A stretch of DNA of 48,924 bases. It comes from a virus. The position numbers were made by a program, and so were the translations under genes. The stretch is taken from positions 1 through 48,924 of the IMG/VR virus record IMGVR_UViG_3300009184_000065. One strand, 5' to 3'. The notes under the pieces are model-generated. The model was not told the origin of the DNA and made no database searches. It was given only the letters and a program-made list of their open reading frames with translations. Of the stretch, positions 33,909 to 41,887 are shown in pieces. Every line of letters begins with the position of its first letter. Within the stretch, counting starts at the first letter, position 1.

Positions 33909-35165
33909 TTACGCCTCTTCTATTGCTTTTACTCTCGCTGTAAGCTCTTGTACTGCTTTGATTAATGGAGATATAAACTCTTCATATCTTAAAGCCTGAG
34001 TATTGTCTTCTTGATTAACCCAACCACCAAAATCTGCAACTCCAGCTTCATCTAGAGCTTGCTTTACTTCTTGTGCAATTAATCCGTAGTGTGTTCTATT
34101 ACCAGCTACTGGTGTCTCAGAATGGCTTCCGTCTTCATTTGGAGTATAAGTAATCCCTCCAACATTGTATTTATAGCTTACTGGATTTAAAGAATTAATA
34201 AAGTCTAGGCCTAAGTCAGACTCAGCAATTGTATTCTTTGCATTTATATCTGATGAAACAATAGTGGAAGTTTGAATAAACATATTGCCTGATGCTATAA
34301 CAGATGCTGCTTTAATTGTTCCTGTAAAAAAAGCATCTTTCCAAGACTTGGCTGTACCCGTACCTGCTGCTGCATCTTTTCCTATACTCCATGTTCCAGA
34401 TCCAAGTGGATACCAATGTGAGTTAACTCCGTCTGATACTCCGTTAGGAATATTTAAACTAATAACTTGATTTATTGGATCAAGGACTGCGTTAGCGCCG
34501 TCTGCTCCAGGTGCTCCGTCTGCTCCTGGTGCTCCTGGTGCTCCAGCTGATCCTGTTGCTCCTGTTGCTCCACGGGGAATTGTAAAGTTTAATACAACTG
34601 CGCTAGATGTGCCAGAGTTTGTTACAGATGCATTTGTTCCTGCATTTCCAGTTGATGTGGATCCAACAGATATTGTTGCCGCTGCTGGGCCTGTAGCTCC
34701 TGTAGCGCCTGTAGCTCCTGTAGCGCCTGTAGCTCCTGTATCACCTTTTGGAATTGTAAATGTTAAAGTTTGTGATGGTATTCCGTTGGAAATTGTTTGT
34801 TGAGAAATTGTTACATTAGCTTGTGTTCCAGCTAGCCCAGTAATTGTTGGATTTACTGCAATTACATTTGCTGGTCCTGGACCACCTAGTACGCCATCTA
34901 CGCCTCTGGGAATTTTAAAATTAAATCTTGCTGCTGTAGCTGTTCCTACATTGATGACTTGTGGCATTGAGCCTGGAGCAAGAACATCAACTGATTCAAC
35001 CACTATGGTAGCGGCAGTTCCTGGATTTCCTTGGTCACCCTTTAAATCTGGATTTGATGAAACCCATGCAGAAATGTCGTCTGCAAGGTTAAGCAGATCT
35101 CTAGGGACATCTGGTGAGTCTGTATATGTTGGGAAACGCCAACCGTTTATACCTGTAGTAGCCAT
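33909..35165 (-). CDS. Collagen-like tail fiber with S74 self-cleaving domain
   Basis: A 418-residue fiber protein. Gly-X-Y repeats lie at residues 43-51 (GDQGNPGTA), 141-160 (mostly GAT) and 199-224 (GAPGAPGADGAPGADGANA). Between them are beta-rich IPRG/IPKG segments. Residues about 303-418 form an intramolecular chaperone (S74) domain: SSDINAKNTI, LIAQEVKQALDEAG and a terminal helix. Collagen repeats should form a triple-helical shaft; the GAP triplets place Pro in the Y position, which collagen prolyl 4-hydroxylases modify. The gene lies 7 nt downstream of the oxygenase cluster, which makes it the best placed substrate candidate. Confidence 0.82.
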   Translation of the reverse strand: MATTGINGWRFPTYTDSPDVPRDLLNLADDISAWVSSNPDLKGDQGNPGTAATIVVESVDVLAPGSMPQVINVGTATAARFNFKIPRGVDGVLGGPGPANVIAVNPTITGLAGTQANVTISQQTISNGIPSQTLTFTIPKGDTGATGATGATGATGATGPAAATISVGSTSTGNAGTNASVTNSGTSSAVVLNFTIPRGATGATGSAGAPGAPGADGAPGADGANAVLDPINQVISLNIPNGVSDGVNSHWYPLGSGTWSIGKDAAAGTGTAKSWKDAFFTGTIKAASVIASGNMFIQTSTIVSSDINAKNTIAESDLGLDFINSLNPVSYKYNVGGITYTPNEDGSHSETPVAGNRTHYGLIAQEVKQALDEAGVADFGGWVNQEDNTQALRYEEFISPLIKAVQELTARVKAIEEA

Positions 35166-35172
35166 TTTTTAA

Positions 35173-35802
35173 TTATACCACCTTGTCAGTTTTACGCCAG
35201 AATCCTGGGCACATATATTTTACACCACTGGTTACTGGTAAAGACTCGTGATAGTACGGCTCTACCGAAGGGAATATTACTATGCTTCCAGCCTTTGGCT
35301 TTATTTTTACGCCTTGTTCTTTAAAATAAATTTCTCCGCCTTCGTAATCATCGTTTAGATAAAGTACAACAGAAATATTTGGATTGTCTCCATTGCTATA
35401 ATCATCAACATGTGGGCCCATTGACTTACCAGTGGAGTATTTGCTTATTGATAATGGCATTAGGGAGCCGATGTCCATACTATGCATGTTGCCATAGTTT
35501 TCTGAAGAGCCTACAATTGCATTTTTTAAAATATTATTAATTCTTCTTATGTCTGGGTGCGTGTCTGTATCTACATTGTTGCTAAATCTTTTTTGATAAC
35601 CAAATACATACTCTGTATCTCCGCTTGCCGCCCATTCTTTCCACGCAGGGATACTGGTGTTTTCATTTAGGCCTCCGTCAGAAATCTCTATTAAATTAAT
35701 TAAGTAGTCGGGATCAGTAATAACATTTTCATAGTAATGTATCTTCCCGTATTGGGTTAGATTTACGCTATCCATTTCTTCCATTTTTTTCGTCTGCTTC
35801 AT
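35173..35802 (-). CDS. 2OG-Fe(II) oxygenase A (prolyl-hydroxylase-like)
   Basis: A jelly-roll dioxygenase of 209 residues. The iron triad is visible: H131-x-D133 in GPHVDD and H185 in YYHESLPV; K195 (SGVKY) should bind the C5 carboxylate of 2-oxoglutarate, as in prolyl 4-hydroxylases. The motif LYLNDDYEGGEIYF (about 147-160) is shared by all seven enzymes of this cluster. Residues AGSIVIFPS mark the strand before the distal His. This is the shortest member and the last in the cluster, overlapping oxygenase B by about 35 nt and lying just before the collagen-like fiber gene. Start uncertain: ATGs at 35802, 35784 and 35775 are all in frame. Confidence 0.88.
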   Translation of the reverse strand: MKQTKKMEEMDSVNLTQYGKIHYYENVITDPDYLINLIEISDGGLNENTSIPAWKEWAASGDTEYVFGYQKRFSNNVDTDTHPDIRRINNILKNAIVGSSENYGNMHSMDIGSLMPLSISKYSTGKSMGPHVDDYSNGDNPNISVVLYLNDDYEGGEIYFKEQGVKIKPKAGSIVIFPSVEPYYHESLPVTSGVKYMCPGFWRKTDKVV

Positions 35803-36619
35803 CTCTTGTATTTTTACCAGATTTTAGATCAGCTATCTGTCTTTCTCTATCCATCTGTCTCCATAGCTCTTCGCCATACTTATCTTTGTTTGCATGCCAT
35901 GCTTCCGAGCCTGGATAGTCATACATATAAAAACTTCTAATAAAATATTTTATTCCATTTGTTACAGTCTTTACTCCGTGATAGTATGGTGCTCTTGATG
36001 GAAAAATTGTTACATCGCCAAATTCTGGTTGGTACATATGTTTTACATACTCTGCATTTGGATCATTTGATTCATCTTGGAATATCTTAAAGGATACTTG
36101 TCCTCCATCATAATCATGATTTAAATACATGCAGCATGTTACAAAAAATTTAAAGCCTGGCTCTTCGGTTTTTTCTTGCTGAAAATCTGTGTGGTGTCCC
36201 ATTACTGATCCAGTTGGTTCAAAACTCTCATGAGGTATATACTTGAGTAGTGTTGCGGTTGTGTGGCTTATCGGAGAGCCTTCTGGTGGAGTCTCTCCAG
36301 TAAGCTCAAAATAGTGCTTGGTCATATTATAAAAAACATCTTCTATGTAGTTATAGAAAAATTTAAGCTTTTCATCTGTGACTTCGTCAAAATTAATATC
36401 TTGTTTAAATTCATTATAGGGCAGAACTCCTGGAACATTGTGTGGTCTAGTAGCTTTAACTGGAAAGTTTGTCTGCTTGCCAAATGTGTACCAGTCTACC
36501 CACATATTATCAATAGACTTAATGTGTTCAAAACATTCCATAAAATAATCATTATTGAAGACATTTTTGTAAACAATAATCTTTGGAGCTATCTTATAAA
36601 AATCTGTACCCTCAAGCAT
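35768..36619 (-). CDS. 2OG-Fe(II) oxygenase B
   Basis: A 283-residue enzyme with H143-T-D145 (GHHTDF), H214 (YYHGVKTV) and K224 (NGIKY), plus MYLNHDYDGGQVSF in place of the usual DDYEGGE motif. It shares a C-terminal extension with oxygenase D (GSEAWHANKDKYGE, then a helix ending in ELWRQMDRER) not present in the others, and an N-terminal WYTFG segment. B and D are therefore close paralogs. I chose the ATG at 36619 (MLEGTDFYK) because AAAGGAAA lies 5 nt upstream; an earlier in-frame ATG at 36715 lies inside oxygenase C and adds a basic tail without support. Overlaps C by 8 nt. The enzyme has a complete triad and should be active. Confidence 0.87.
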   Translation of the reverse strand: MLEGTDFYKIAPKIIVYKNVFNNDYFMECFEHIKSIDNMWVDWYTFGKQTNFPVKATRPHNVPGVLPYNEFKQDINFDEVTDEKLKFFYNYIEDVFYNMTKHYFELTGETPPEGSPISHTTATLLKYIPHESFEPTGSVMGHHTDFQQEKTEEPGFKFFVTCCMYLNHDYDGGQVSFKIFQDESNDPNAEYVKHMYQPEFGDVTIFPSRAPYYHGVKTVTNGIKYFIRSFYMYDYPGSEAWHANKDKYGEELWRQMDRERQIADLKSGKNTRDEADEKNGRNG

Positions 36620-37376
36620 ATTTGTTTCCTTTATCCCATTCTTCTTTCTGCTTTGCCTGTTCAATTCTAACTTGCTTTTCTTCTTCTTCCCATCGATCAA
36701 GTGTCTCTTGATCATAGACTAGTTCTTCATAGTCCCAGAACGATACCATGGTGTATCTTGTTCCAGCGGTTATTTCTGCTACTCCGTGTATATTCTCGTA
36801 CCCGCCTGGGAATACGTAGTAGGAATATGCGTTTGGCTTAAATGATAAATAGGTTTTCATTTCATTATCTTTGTCGCAAAAATAAAGGTCTCCGCCTTCA
36901 TAGTCGCTATTTAAATAAAGTATGCCTACATATTTATTAATCTCAAAAGCATTTGGCTTTCCTGAATTATCTGAGTTATCTGAGTGTGGACTTGCAAAGC
37001 CTCCAACGTCCCATTTTTGTGCATGAGATGTATTTGCTCTAACCTTTCTATCAAAAACAGTTTCAACTGCTTCTTTGTACTTGTCTTTTAGCTTATCAAA
37101 AAAACCATCTGGCAATCCAAACTTAGCCATAGTTTCTGAGTCTGTCTTAATTCCTTTGCCCGACGATCCGTAGAATGCAATGTCTCCCCACTCTACGTCA
37201 CAGTTTTCAAAAAAGTTAATCATCTTTGTGACTATTTCTGGATCAATAAAATCTGGTATCTCTACAACAGTATTACGAGTTACGCCCAGGACTCCACGCT
37301 TATTATCTGGGACCTCATCATCTTGAAGGTATATAAATTTATTTTTATCTATAACATCAATCATTCCATCTATCAT
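36612..37376 (-). CDS. 2OG-Fe(II) oxygenase C
   Basis: A 254-residue enzyme with H131-S-D133 (SPHSDNSD), H197 (NIHGVAEI) and R207 (GTRYTMVSFW); here Arg replaces Lys as the 2-oxoglutarate anchor. The core motif reads LYLNSDYEGGDLYF. A C-terminal Glu/Lys-rich helix (about 222-254) extends beyond the jelly roll. It lies in the middle of the overlapping run: its ATG overlaps the stop of D (TAATG), and its end overlaps the start of B by 8 nt. By its Arg anchor and HGV motif it groups with oxygenase E. Confidence 0.87.
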   Translation of the reverse strand: MIDGMIDVIDKNKFIYLQDDEVPDNKRGVLGVTRNTVVEIPDFIDPEIVTKMINFFENCDVEWGDIAFYGSSGKGIKTDSETMAKFGLPDGFFDKLKDKYKEAVETVFDRKVRANTSHAQKWDVGGFASPHSDNSDNSGKPNAFEINKYVGILYLNSDYEGGDLYFCDKDNEMKTYLSFKPNAYSYYVFPGGYENIHGVAEITAGTRYTMVSFWDYEELVYDQETLDRWEEEEKQVRIEQAKQKEEWDKGNKYA

Positions 37377-38251
37377 TAGTATTTACCGTTGTCCCTTCCA
37401 AAGAATTCATGAACCGACTCTCCATCAATCTGTGCATTAAAAATTTCTTTTTTAAATCTATCCTTTTCCATTTGATCCCAGACATCTTCGCCATACTTTG
37501 CTTTATTGGCATGCCACTCATCTGAACCCTTATCTTCAAATTCCCAGAAGCATCTAATCATATATCTGCGTGGGCCAAATGACTTTCTAACTCCGTGCAT
37601 GTATGGATCTCTTGAAGGGAAAACAATAACGTCTCCAGCTTGTGGCTTATGAGAAACATAATGATCATTAATCTTAAAGCATATCTCTCCGCCCTCATAA
37701 TCATCATTTAAATAAAATGTCGTTGTTAGTCCAAACTTTACTCCTGGATTTTCTTTTAGGGGAACAACAAAATCTGTGTGGTAGTTCATCGCATAATGTT
37801 CTGAAATTCCAGCATCATTTTCATAGATATTAATAGATGCTGAGCCTTTACTATAATTAGGAAGCGATACATCTGGATTATTTTTAAGGTAGTGATTAGT
37901 TACCTTATAAAATATGTTTCCTACTTCTTCAGTTAAATCCGATTGACTTGAAACTGGGCCCCAAGATCTTGCCCACTTGTATTGTTCCTCTGTTGGAAAT
38001 TTTTCAAAATTTATTCTTTGCTCCATTAAAGAAAGCATAGACCCAAAGGTATACCATTTCTCCCAGCCTTCTTGTTTTTTAGCTGACTCAAGAAATCCAT
38101 TTATATCCTTAAATAAATTTCTGTAGACATAAACCTTGGGATAAATTTCTTCAAACTTTATTTCTTCTTCTGGTCTCTGCTTTTTAATTTTATGAGTGTT
38201 ATCGCAGTAAGGATATGTTTGAGATCTTCCACAAATACATTGTTTGGTCAT
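37376..38251 (-). CDS. 2OG-Fe(II) oxygenase D with N-terminal CDGSH-type iron-sulfur motif
   Basis: A 291-residue fusion. Residues 5-20 read CICGRSQTYPYCDNTH, fitting the CDGSH pattern (C-x-C-x2-S/T-x3-P-x-C-D-G-x-H) at every position except G18, which is N. The ligands C5, C7, C16 and H20 could hold a [2Fe-2S] cluster. The rest is an oxygenase with H158-T-D160 (YHTDFV), H219 (YMHGVRKS) and R229 (GPRRY), the motif FYLNDDYEGGEICF, and the same C-terminal extension as B (GSDEWHANKAKYGE). The iron-sulfur unit might pass electrons to the active site or sense redox state. ATGA overlap with E upstream, TAATG with C downstream. Confidence 0.87.
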   Translation of the reverse strand: MTKQCICGRSQTYPYCDNTHKIKKQRPEEEIKFEEIYPKVYVYRNLFKDINGFLESAKKQEGWEKWYTFGSMLSLMEQRINFEKFPTEEQYKWARSWGPVSSQSDLTEEVGNIFYKVTNHYLKNNPDVSLPNYSKGSASINIYENDAGISEHYAMNYHTDFVVPLKENPGVKFGLTTTFYLNDDYEGGEICFKINDHYVSHKPQAGDVIVFPSRDPYMHGVRKSFGPRRYMIRCFWEFEDKGSDEWHANKAKYGEDVWDQMEKDRFKKEIFNAQIDGESVHEFFGRDNGKY

Positions 38252-38928
38252 GGCTGCTTATCTCCTGTATGCTTCAATATGGTCCAGAAGAAAGGAATAA
38301 CGTAACGAATTCCACTTGTTATTTCTTTTACTCCATGGATATAGTTCATATCGCCTGGGAAAAAGTATCCTGCTGCAGGCTTAGGCTTAAACTCTATGCC
38401 TTGATTTGGGAAATAAAGTTCGCCACCCTCATAATCATCGTTTAAATAAAACAATCCTGAAAGATCATAGTAAGGGAAATCATTTGCTTTACCAGCGTCT
38501 GGACCTGTGTGCAATTCTTTATCTGCATGAGGCTCTTGTCTATACCCTGGAAGCCACCTAACAATTGCTGGACTTGTTGGAAGTGCATCAACATTAAAAT
38601 ATTCATCAACCTCTATCTTAAGTCTAGCTACTATTTTTTCAATTACTAAAGATATTTCTGGATTAATTTTATCTAAGATCGGTCTTGATGCAACACGATT
38701 ATCCCAGTAGGTTGAGTCGTAAATTACTGTTCCATTTTCATTGTAATGTGTCTCTGTTATGTCCCACTCTTCAATAGATCGAGCTGCTTCCAAAAGAAAC
38801 TTGTGCTCTTCTGAAGTCATTATGTTTTCTCTAGATTGAATATTGTCTGGAGAGTTTCCAAAGAAACCTGAAGGAGTTATTGAAACTCTTTCATCCCATC
38901 CCCAATTACTGGCTGCTTTTTTATCCAT
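38248..38928 (-). CDS. 2OG-Fe(II) oxygenase E
   Basis: A 226-residue enzyme with H134-A-D136 (EPHADKEL), H198 (YIHGVKEI) and R208 (SGIRY), and the motif FYLNDDYEGGELYF. The N-terminus contains NWGWDERVSI, with no further domain. I chose the ATG at 38928: it lies 6 nt after TGG-TATAAT, a pattern for leaderless transcripts, while the earlier in-frame start at 38970 lies inside the preceding gene. It therefore may begin a second transcript within the cluster (E, D, C, B, A). The end overlaps D by ATGA. Confidence 0.85.
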   Translation of the reverse strand: MDKKAASNWGWDERVSITPSGFFGNSPDNIQSRENIMTSEEHKFLLEAARSIEEWDITETHYNENGTVIYDSTYWDNRVASRPILDKINPEISLVIEKIVARLKIEVDEYFNVDALPTSPAIVRWLPGYRQEPHADKELHTGPDAGKANDFPYYDLSGLFYLNDDYEGGELYFPNQGIEFKPKPAAGYFFPGDMNYIHGVKEITSGIRYVIPFFWTILKHTGDKQP

Positions 38929-38934
38929 ATATTT

Positions 38935-38943
38935 ATTATACCA
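38935..38943 (-). promoter_or_regulatory. Putative leaderless promoter inside the oxygenase cluster
   Basis: On the minus strand TGG-TATAAT is followed by 6 nt (AAATAT) and the ATG of oxygenase E. The -10 box is perfect; no good -35 is present, which fits an extended -10 promoter. It sits in the 17-nt gap between two genes. Confidence 0.55.
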
Positions 38944-38945
38944 TC

Positions 38946-39674
38946 CTAGGAGTAGGTCCTTTTGGACCAAACTTCGTTTTTATAGATACCGCCGTCTGGC
39001 TTTCTATATTTTGCTGAATTTTCCATATTTTTTTTCTGTAGATTAGATGCTTTTTCAATTACGACTTCATGTTGCCAATCTTCTCTTTTAAAGGGAAGCA
39101 TTTGTGCATAAGGAGTGCCTGCTGGCAAAATGCCAGAGAATCCCTTTACTAAAAAGAACGGCATTGAGCCTGGCAAATTAACATTGTCATTATCAATGAT
39201 TCCTGAAGTAGTAAGGAATGGCAATTCAAATCTATTAAAAGGTTGTGAATACAATACGCTATAACCTGTAGGAGTTTCTATAGCCCAATCTGGAAACCAC
39301 GCAAAATGTGTTTCATGATATCCCTGTGGATGTTTAAACTGTGGCATAGGCGGTCTTACAGAGCAAAAATCTTCATATCTCTTATCAGTAATTTTTGCTG
39401 AGATAGCGCCAAAATCTCCTTCAAAAAACTCTATGTCGCATGGAGTTTTTAGCGTATACCCTGTGCCCATTATGTCAAAGATTGCTGGACATGCTTTCCA
39501 AGTAGGCATCTTACCACCCCCTGGATTTTCCCAGTATTCTCCGTCTGGCTTTTTTGCAAATCTGTCAGCTTTTCTATACCAGTCTGGAATACTTTTAATA
39601 ATTGGTTCTGGTTTTGATTTACTGTCTTTGTTAAGCCATGGTCTATTTGATACGAATTTAATCGTTAGTGCCAC
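38946..39674 (-). CDS. Probable jelly-roll/cupin-type protein 1 in oxygenase cluster
   Basis: A 242-residue protein of a family I cannot name with certainty; it resembles uncharacterised phage proteins (DUF6065-like) often near oxygenase genes. It aligns by eye with the next protein upstream: both have a Cys in a central strand (TWKACPAIFDIMGTGYTL here), an aromatic-rich region and a strand ending in AG-x(4)-Q/A (ILPAGTPYAQMLPF). The beta-rich pattern suggests a jelly roll, but no HxD...H triad appears, so it may be a non-catalytic partner. GTG start with GGGAAA upstream, overlapping the previous gene by 17 nt. Confidence 0.6.
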   Translation of the reverse strand: MALTIKFVSNRPWLNKDSKSKPEPIIKSIPDWYRKADRFAKKPDGEYWENPGGGKMPTWKACPAIFDIMGTGYTLKTPCDIEFFEGDFGAISAKITDKRYEDFCSVRPPMPQFKHPQGYHETHFAWFPDWAIETPTGYSVLYSQPFNRFELPFLTTSGIIDNDNVNLPGSMPFFLVKGFSGILPAGTPYAQMLPFKREDWQHEVVIEKASNLQKKNMENSAKYRKPDGGIYKNEVWSKRTYS

Positions 39675-40389
39675 ACTGTTTCCCGTCTTTAACGTATACA
39701 GTCTTAAGCTTTAATGCTTTAACTTCATGCTCTCCGACAGATTCGCCTTTTTCATTTATTGCATCTCTATACCAATCAGTCCACTCACCTAAAGCAGTTT
39801 TTACTGCAGAAGCATTTCCATATGCTTGTGCTGCTTGCTCAGCAACTGGATTGCTAACATAATCATCAACGTTTATAGTAGAATCTTTTAGCTGTCCTAA
39901 TGACAGAGGTATAATTGCTGCAATTACTTGTCCTGCTTTTATAGTAATTTCTTTGTTAGCAGTTAAAGCTTTTATTGCAAGAGGCAATGGGTGTGGATAA
40001 AAAGAAGTGGATATGACAGATGAAATAACTTCAAAATCTTTATTAAAGAAATTTGGAGGGTTTACAGCCAACAAGCTTATATTTTTATCGGTGACAAATT
40101 TTAAGTTTGTATTAAAGCTTAAAGTTGATTGTCCCCTGCCTGTATAGCAAAGACCTTCTCCTTCTAGTATCTTTACATGATCTCCAGAGTGGTCATTGAC
40201 TCCATCCCAAATAAACTTAATATCAGTTTTTGCAGAAATGCCCCAGCCTATAGTGTTTGCAAGGGTTACTGGAAAACAATGGTATGCGTGTTTGTCAAAG
40301 GTCGCATCCATCCAGTCTCTTACTACTGATAGAGGTTCTACAACAAAAGCGGTTGGAGAAGTTCTATAGGCATTTATTTCATTACTCAT
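39658..40389 (-). CDS. Probable jelly-roll/cupin-type protein 2 in oxygenase cluster
   Basis: A 243-residue relative of the preceding protein. Matching parts are YHCFPVTLANTIGWGIS with CPAIFDIMGTGY, and ITIKAGQVIAAIIPLSL with ILPAGTPYAQMLPF. It contains several His and Asp residues (WDGVNDHSGDHVKI) but not in the spacing of a 2OG-oxygenase triad. Located between oxygenase F (TAATG overlap upstream) and jelly-roll protein 1 (17-nt overlap), so it is translated together with the oxygenases. It may bind or present the substrate, or carry out a different metal-dependent reaction. Confidence 0.6.
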   Translation of the reverse strand: MSNEINAYRTSPTAFVVEPLSVVRDWMDATFDKHAYHCFPVTLANTIGWGISAKTDIKFIWDGVNDHSGDHVKILEGEGLCYTGRGQSTLSFNTNLKFVTDKNISLLAVNPPNFFNKDFEVISSVISTSFYPHPLPLAIKALTANKEITIKAGQVIAAIIPLSLGQLKDSTINVDDYVSNPVAEQAAQAYGNASAVKTALGEWTDWYRDAINEKGESVGEHEVKALKLKTVYVKDGKQCGTND

Positions 40390-41126
40390 TAGTCACCTGT
40401 CTCAATAAACATTTCTTGTGTATGGAATTTGGCGCTATAGTCTAGCATTGTTACTATTGAATATTTAGTTCCTGATACAACCTTTTTAGCTTGATGAGGA
40501 TACATAAAGTTTGAAGGGAAAATAAACAGGTCTCCTGCTTGTGGCTTAATGTTTAGATTTTGCAGTCTAAAGTAAAGCTCTCCACCCTCATAGTCGTCAT
40601 TGAAATATCCTACAAGTGAAACTGTACAGTTGTATGAATAGCCATGATCGTGGTGCTCCATAAAGTGATTTCCAGGCTCGTATCTAATAAAGTTAAATGC
40701 TTCCCAGTATCTTAAATTATGAATGTTATATGTTCTACAATAGTCACGAACTGCTTGGTATTGAGGGTCATAGCACTCTTGCCAAATTTCTCTCAGCTTA
40801 TTGTCTGCTTCTTTTTCTCCATAGATATCTGTCTTCTTGTATTTAAAGTCAACACAATCCCTGTAGTCTGGCATTCTTTCTTGGTAGCCCACGTAAGCTG
40901 GCATCCACTCATACTGATTATCTTTTGCTGCAAGGATTTCTTCAAGTCTTTCTGGGATGTTTCCACCTGTTGGCAATACATTTCTATAGCACCAGATTCC
41001 GTTTCCTAAATCAATTTTTTCTGTCCAGGTCTGCTTGATTGGTCTGTGTTGCTCTGCTTCCCATTCGCTAATATACTTTTGGTCTTGCAGCTTTTTAATT
41101 TCTTGAGCTGGGTCTATCGTTTCCAT
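40389..41126 (-). CDS. 2OG-Fe(II) oxygenase F
   Basis: A 245-residue enzyme with H158-H-D160 (MEHHDHGY), H211 (YPHQAKKV) and K221 (SGTKY), and the motif GYFNDDYEGGELYF. The His-rich HHDH stretch makes the first iron ligand slightly ambiguous, but the H-x-D spacing is right. It shares the segment RDCVDFKY and a NFIRYEPG/NFVKYEGEG region with oxygenase G, so the two arose by duplication. Strong ribosome site AAGGAG 5 nt before the ATG. Second gene of the cluster, 8 nt after G. Confidence 0.87.
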   Translation of the reverse strand: METIDPAQEIKKLQDQKYISEWEAEQHRPIKQTWTEKIDLGNGIWCYRNVLPTGGNIPERLEEILAAKDNQYEWMPAYVGYQERMPDYRDCVDFKYKKTDIYGEKEADNKLREIWQECYDPQYQAVRDYCRTYNIHNLRYWEAFNFIRYEPGNHFMEHHDHGYSYNCTVSLVGYFNDDYEGGELYFRLQNLNIKPQAGDLFIFPSNFMYPHQAKKVVSGTKYSIVTMLDYSAKFHTQEMFIETGD

Positions 41127-41134
41127 TTTTCTCC

Positions 41135-41881
41135 TTAGTACGGTGAAGATGCTGCTGCAGCAGCATTTTGAATATGTCCCTGGTGGGCCATATCATTTAA
41201 ATCCATCATTACAACAACGCAATACTTTGTTCCAGATTTTATTGGAAGCGATGCGTGTTCATATATATAATTAGACGGGAAGATTGCTATGTCCCCTGGC
41301 TTTGGCTTTATTATTTTATTATCCATTCTTGGATAGTATATCTCTCCGCCTTCATAATCATCGTTTAAGTAAATTACTGCTGACACAGCTGCTTTATACA
41401 TTGGGCCATCATCTGCATGAATTTTAAACTCTTTGCCTTCGCCTTCATACTTTACAAAATTAAACACCTCGTAGTAGGTTACATTAATTCCCCAGTATCT
41501 ACAATAATGATCAATACAAGATTTAAGCTTTTTATAAATTTCATCATACACTTGCCATAGCTCAGCATTTTCTTCATTCTGTTTACCGCCAAGTGTGCTG
41601 TAGTTCATCTTAAAATCAACACAGTCTCTAGCCTTTTTAATTGGCTGATCTGAATTTGTTACACGGGCTTCGTTCCAATGATACTTAGTTCCTGGCTTTA
41701 GATTCTTTTCTAGTGTATCTATGTACCACTGTATTCTTGTTTGGTCTAATGCATTGTTGTATAGGTCTAAGCCTAACGCCTCATTGGTTACTTTAATGTC
41801 CCCAAACATTACGTCTGCCTTCCTATTTGAAGAAGTTTCAGACCTGTCTTTTTCAAACCAGTCATCTTGTATATTAGTCAT
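41135..41881 (-). CDS. 2OG-Fe(II) oxygenase G, first gene of the cluster
   Basis: A 248-residue enzyme with H155-A-D157 (KIHADDGP), H209 (YEHASLPI) and K219 (SGTKY), and the motif IYLNDDYEGGEIYY. KPGDIAIFPSNYIY precedes the distal His. The C-terminus ends in an Ala-rich tail (AAAAASSPY). It starts the oxygenase cluster just downstream of a strong terminator and is likely translated from a leaderless mRNA, because TATACT ends 6 nt before the ATG and no ribosome site is present. Sister paralog of oxygenase F. Confidence 0.88.
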   Translation of the reverse strand: MTNIQDDWFEKDRSETSSNRKADVMFGDIKVTNEALGLDLYNNALDQTRIQWYIDTLEKNLKPGTKYHWNEARVTNSDQPIKKARDCVDFKMNYSTLGGKQNEENAELWQVYDEIYKKLKSCIDHYCRYWGINVTYYEVFNFVKYEGEGKEFKIHADDGPMYKAAVSAVIYLNDDYEGGEIYYPRMDNKIIKPKPGDIAIFPSNYIYEHASLPIKSGTKYCVVVMMDLNDMAHQGHIQNAAAAASSPY

Positions 41882-41887
41882 GCTTCA

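Noticed and set aside
34674-34745. 18-bp tandem repeats that look array-like
   Set aside because: They encode Gly-Ala-Thr collagen triplets in frame; there are no spacers, so this is not a CRISPR array.
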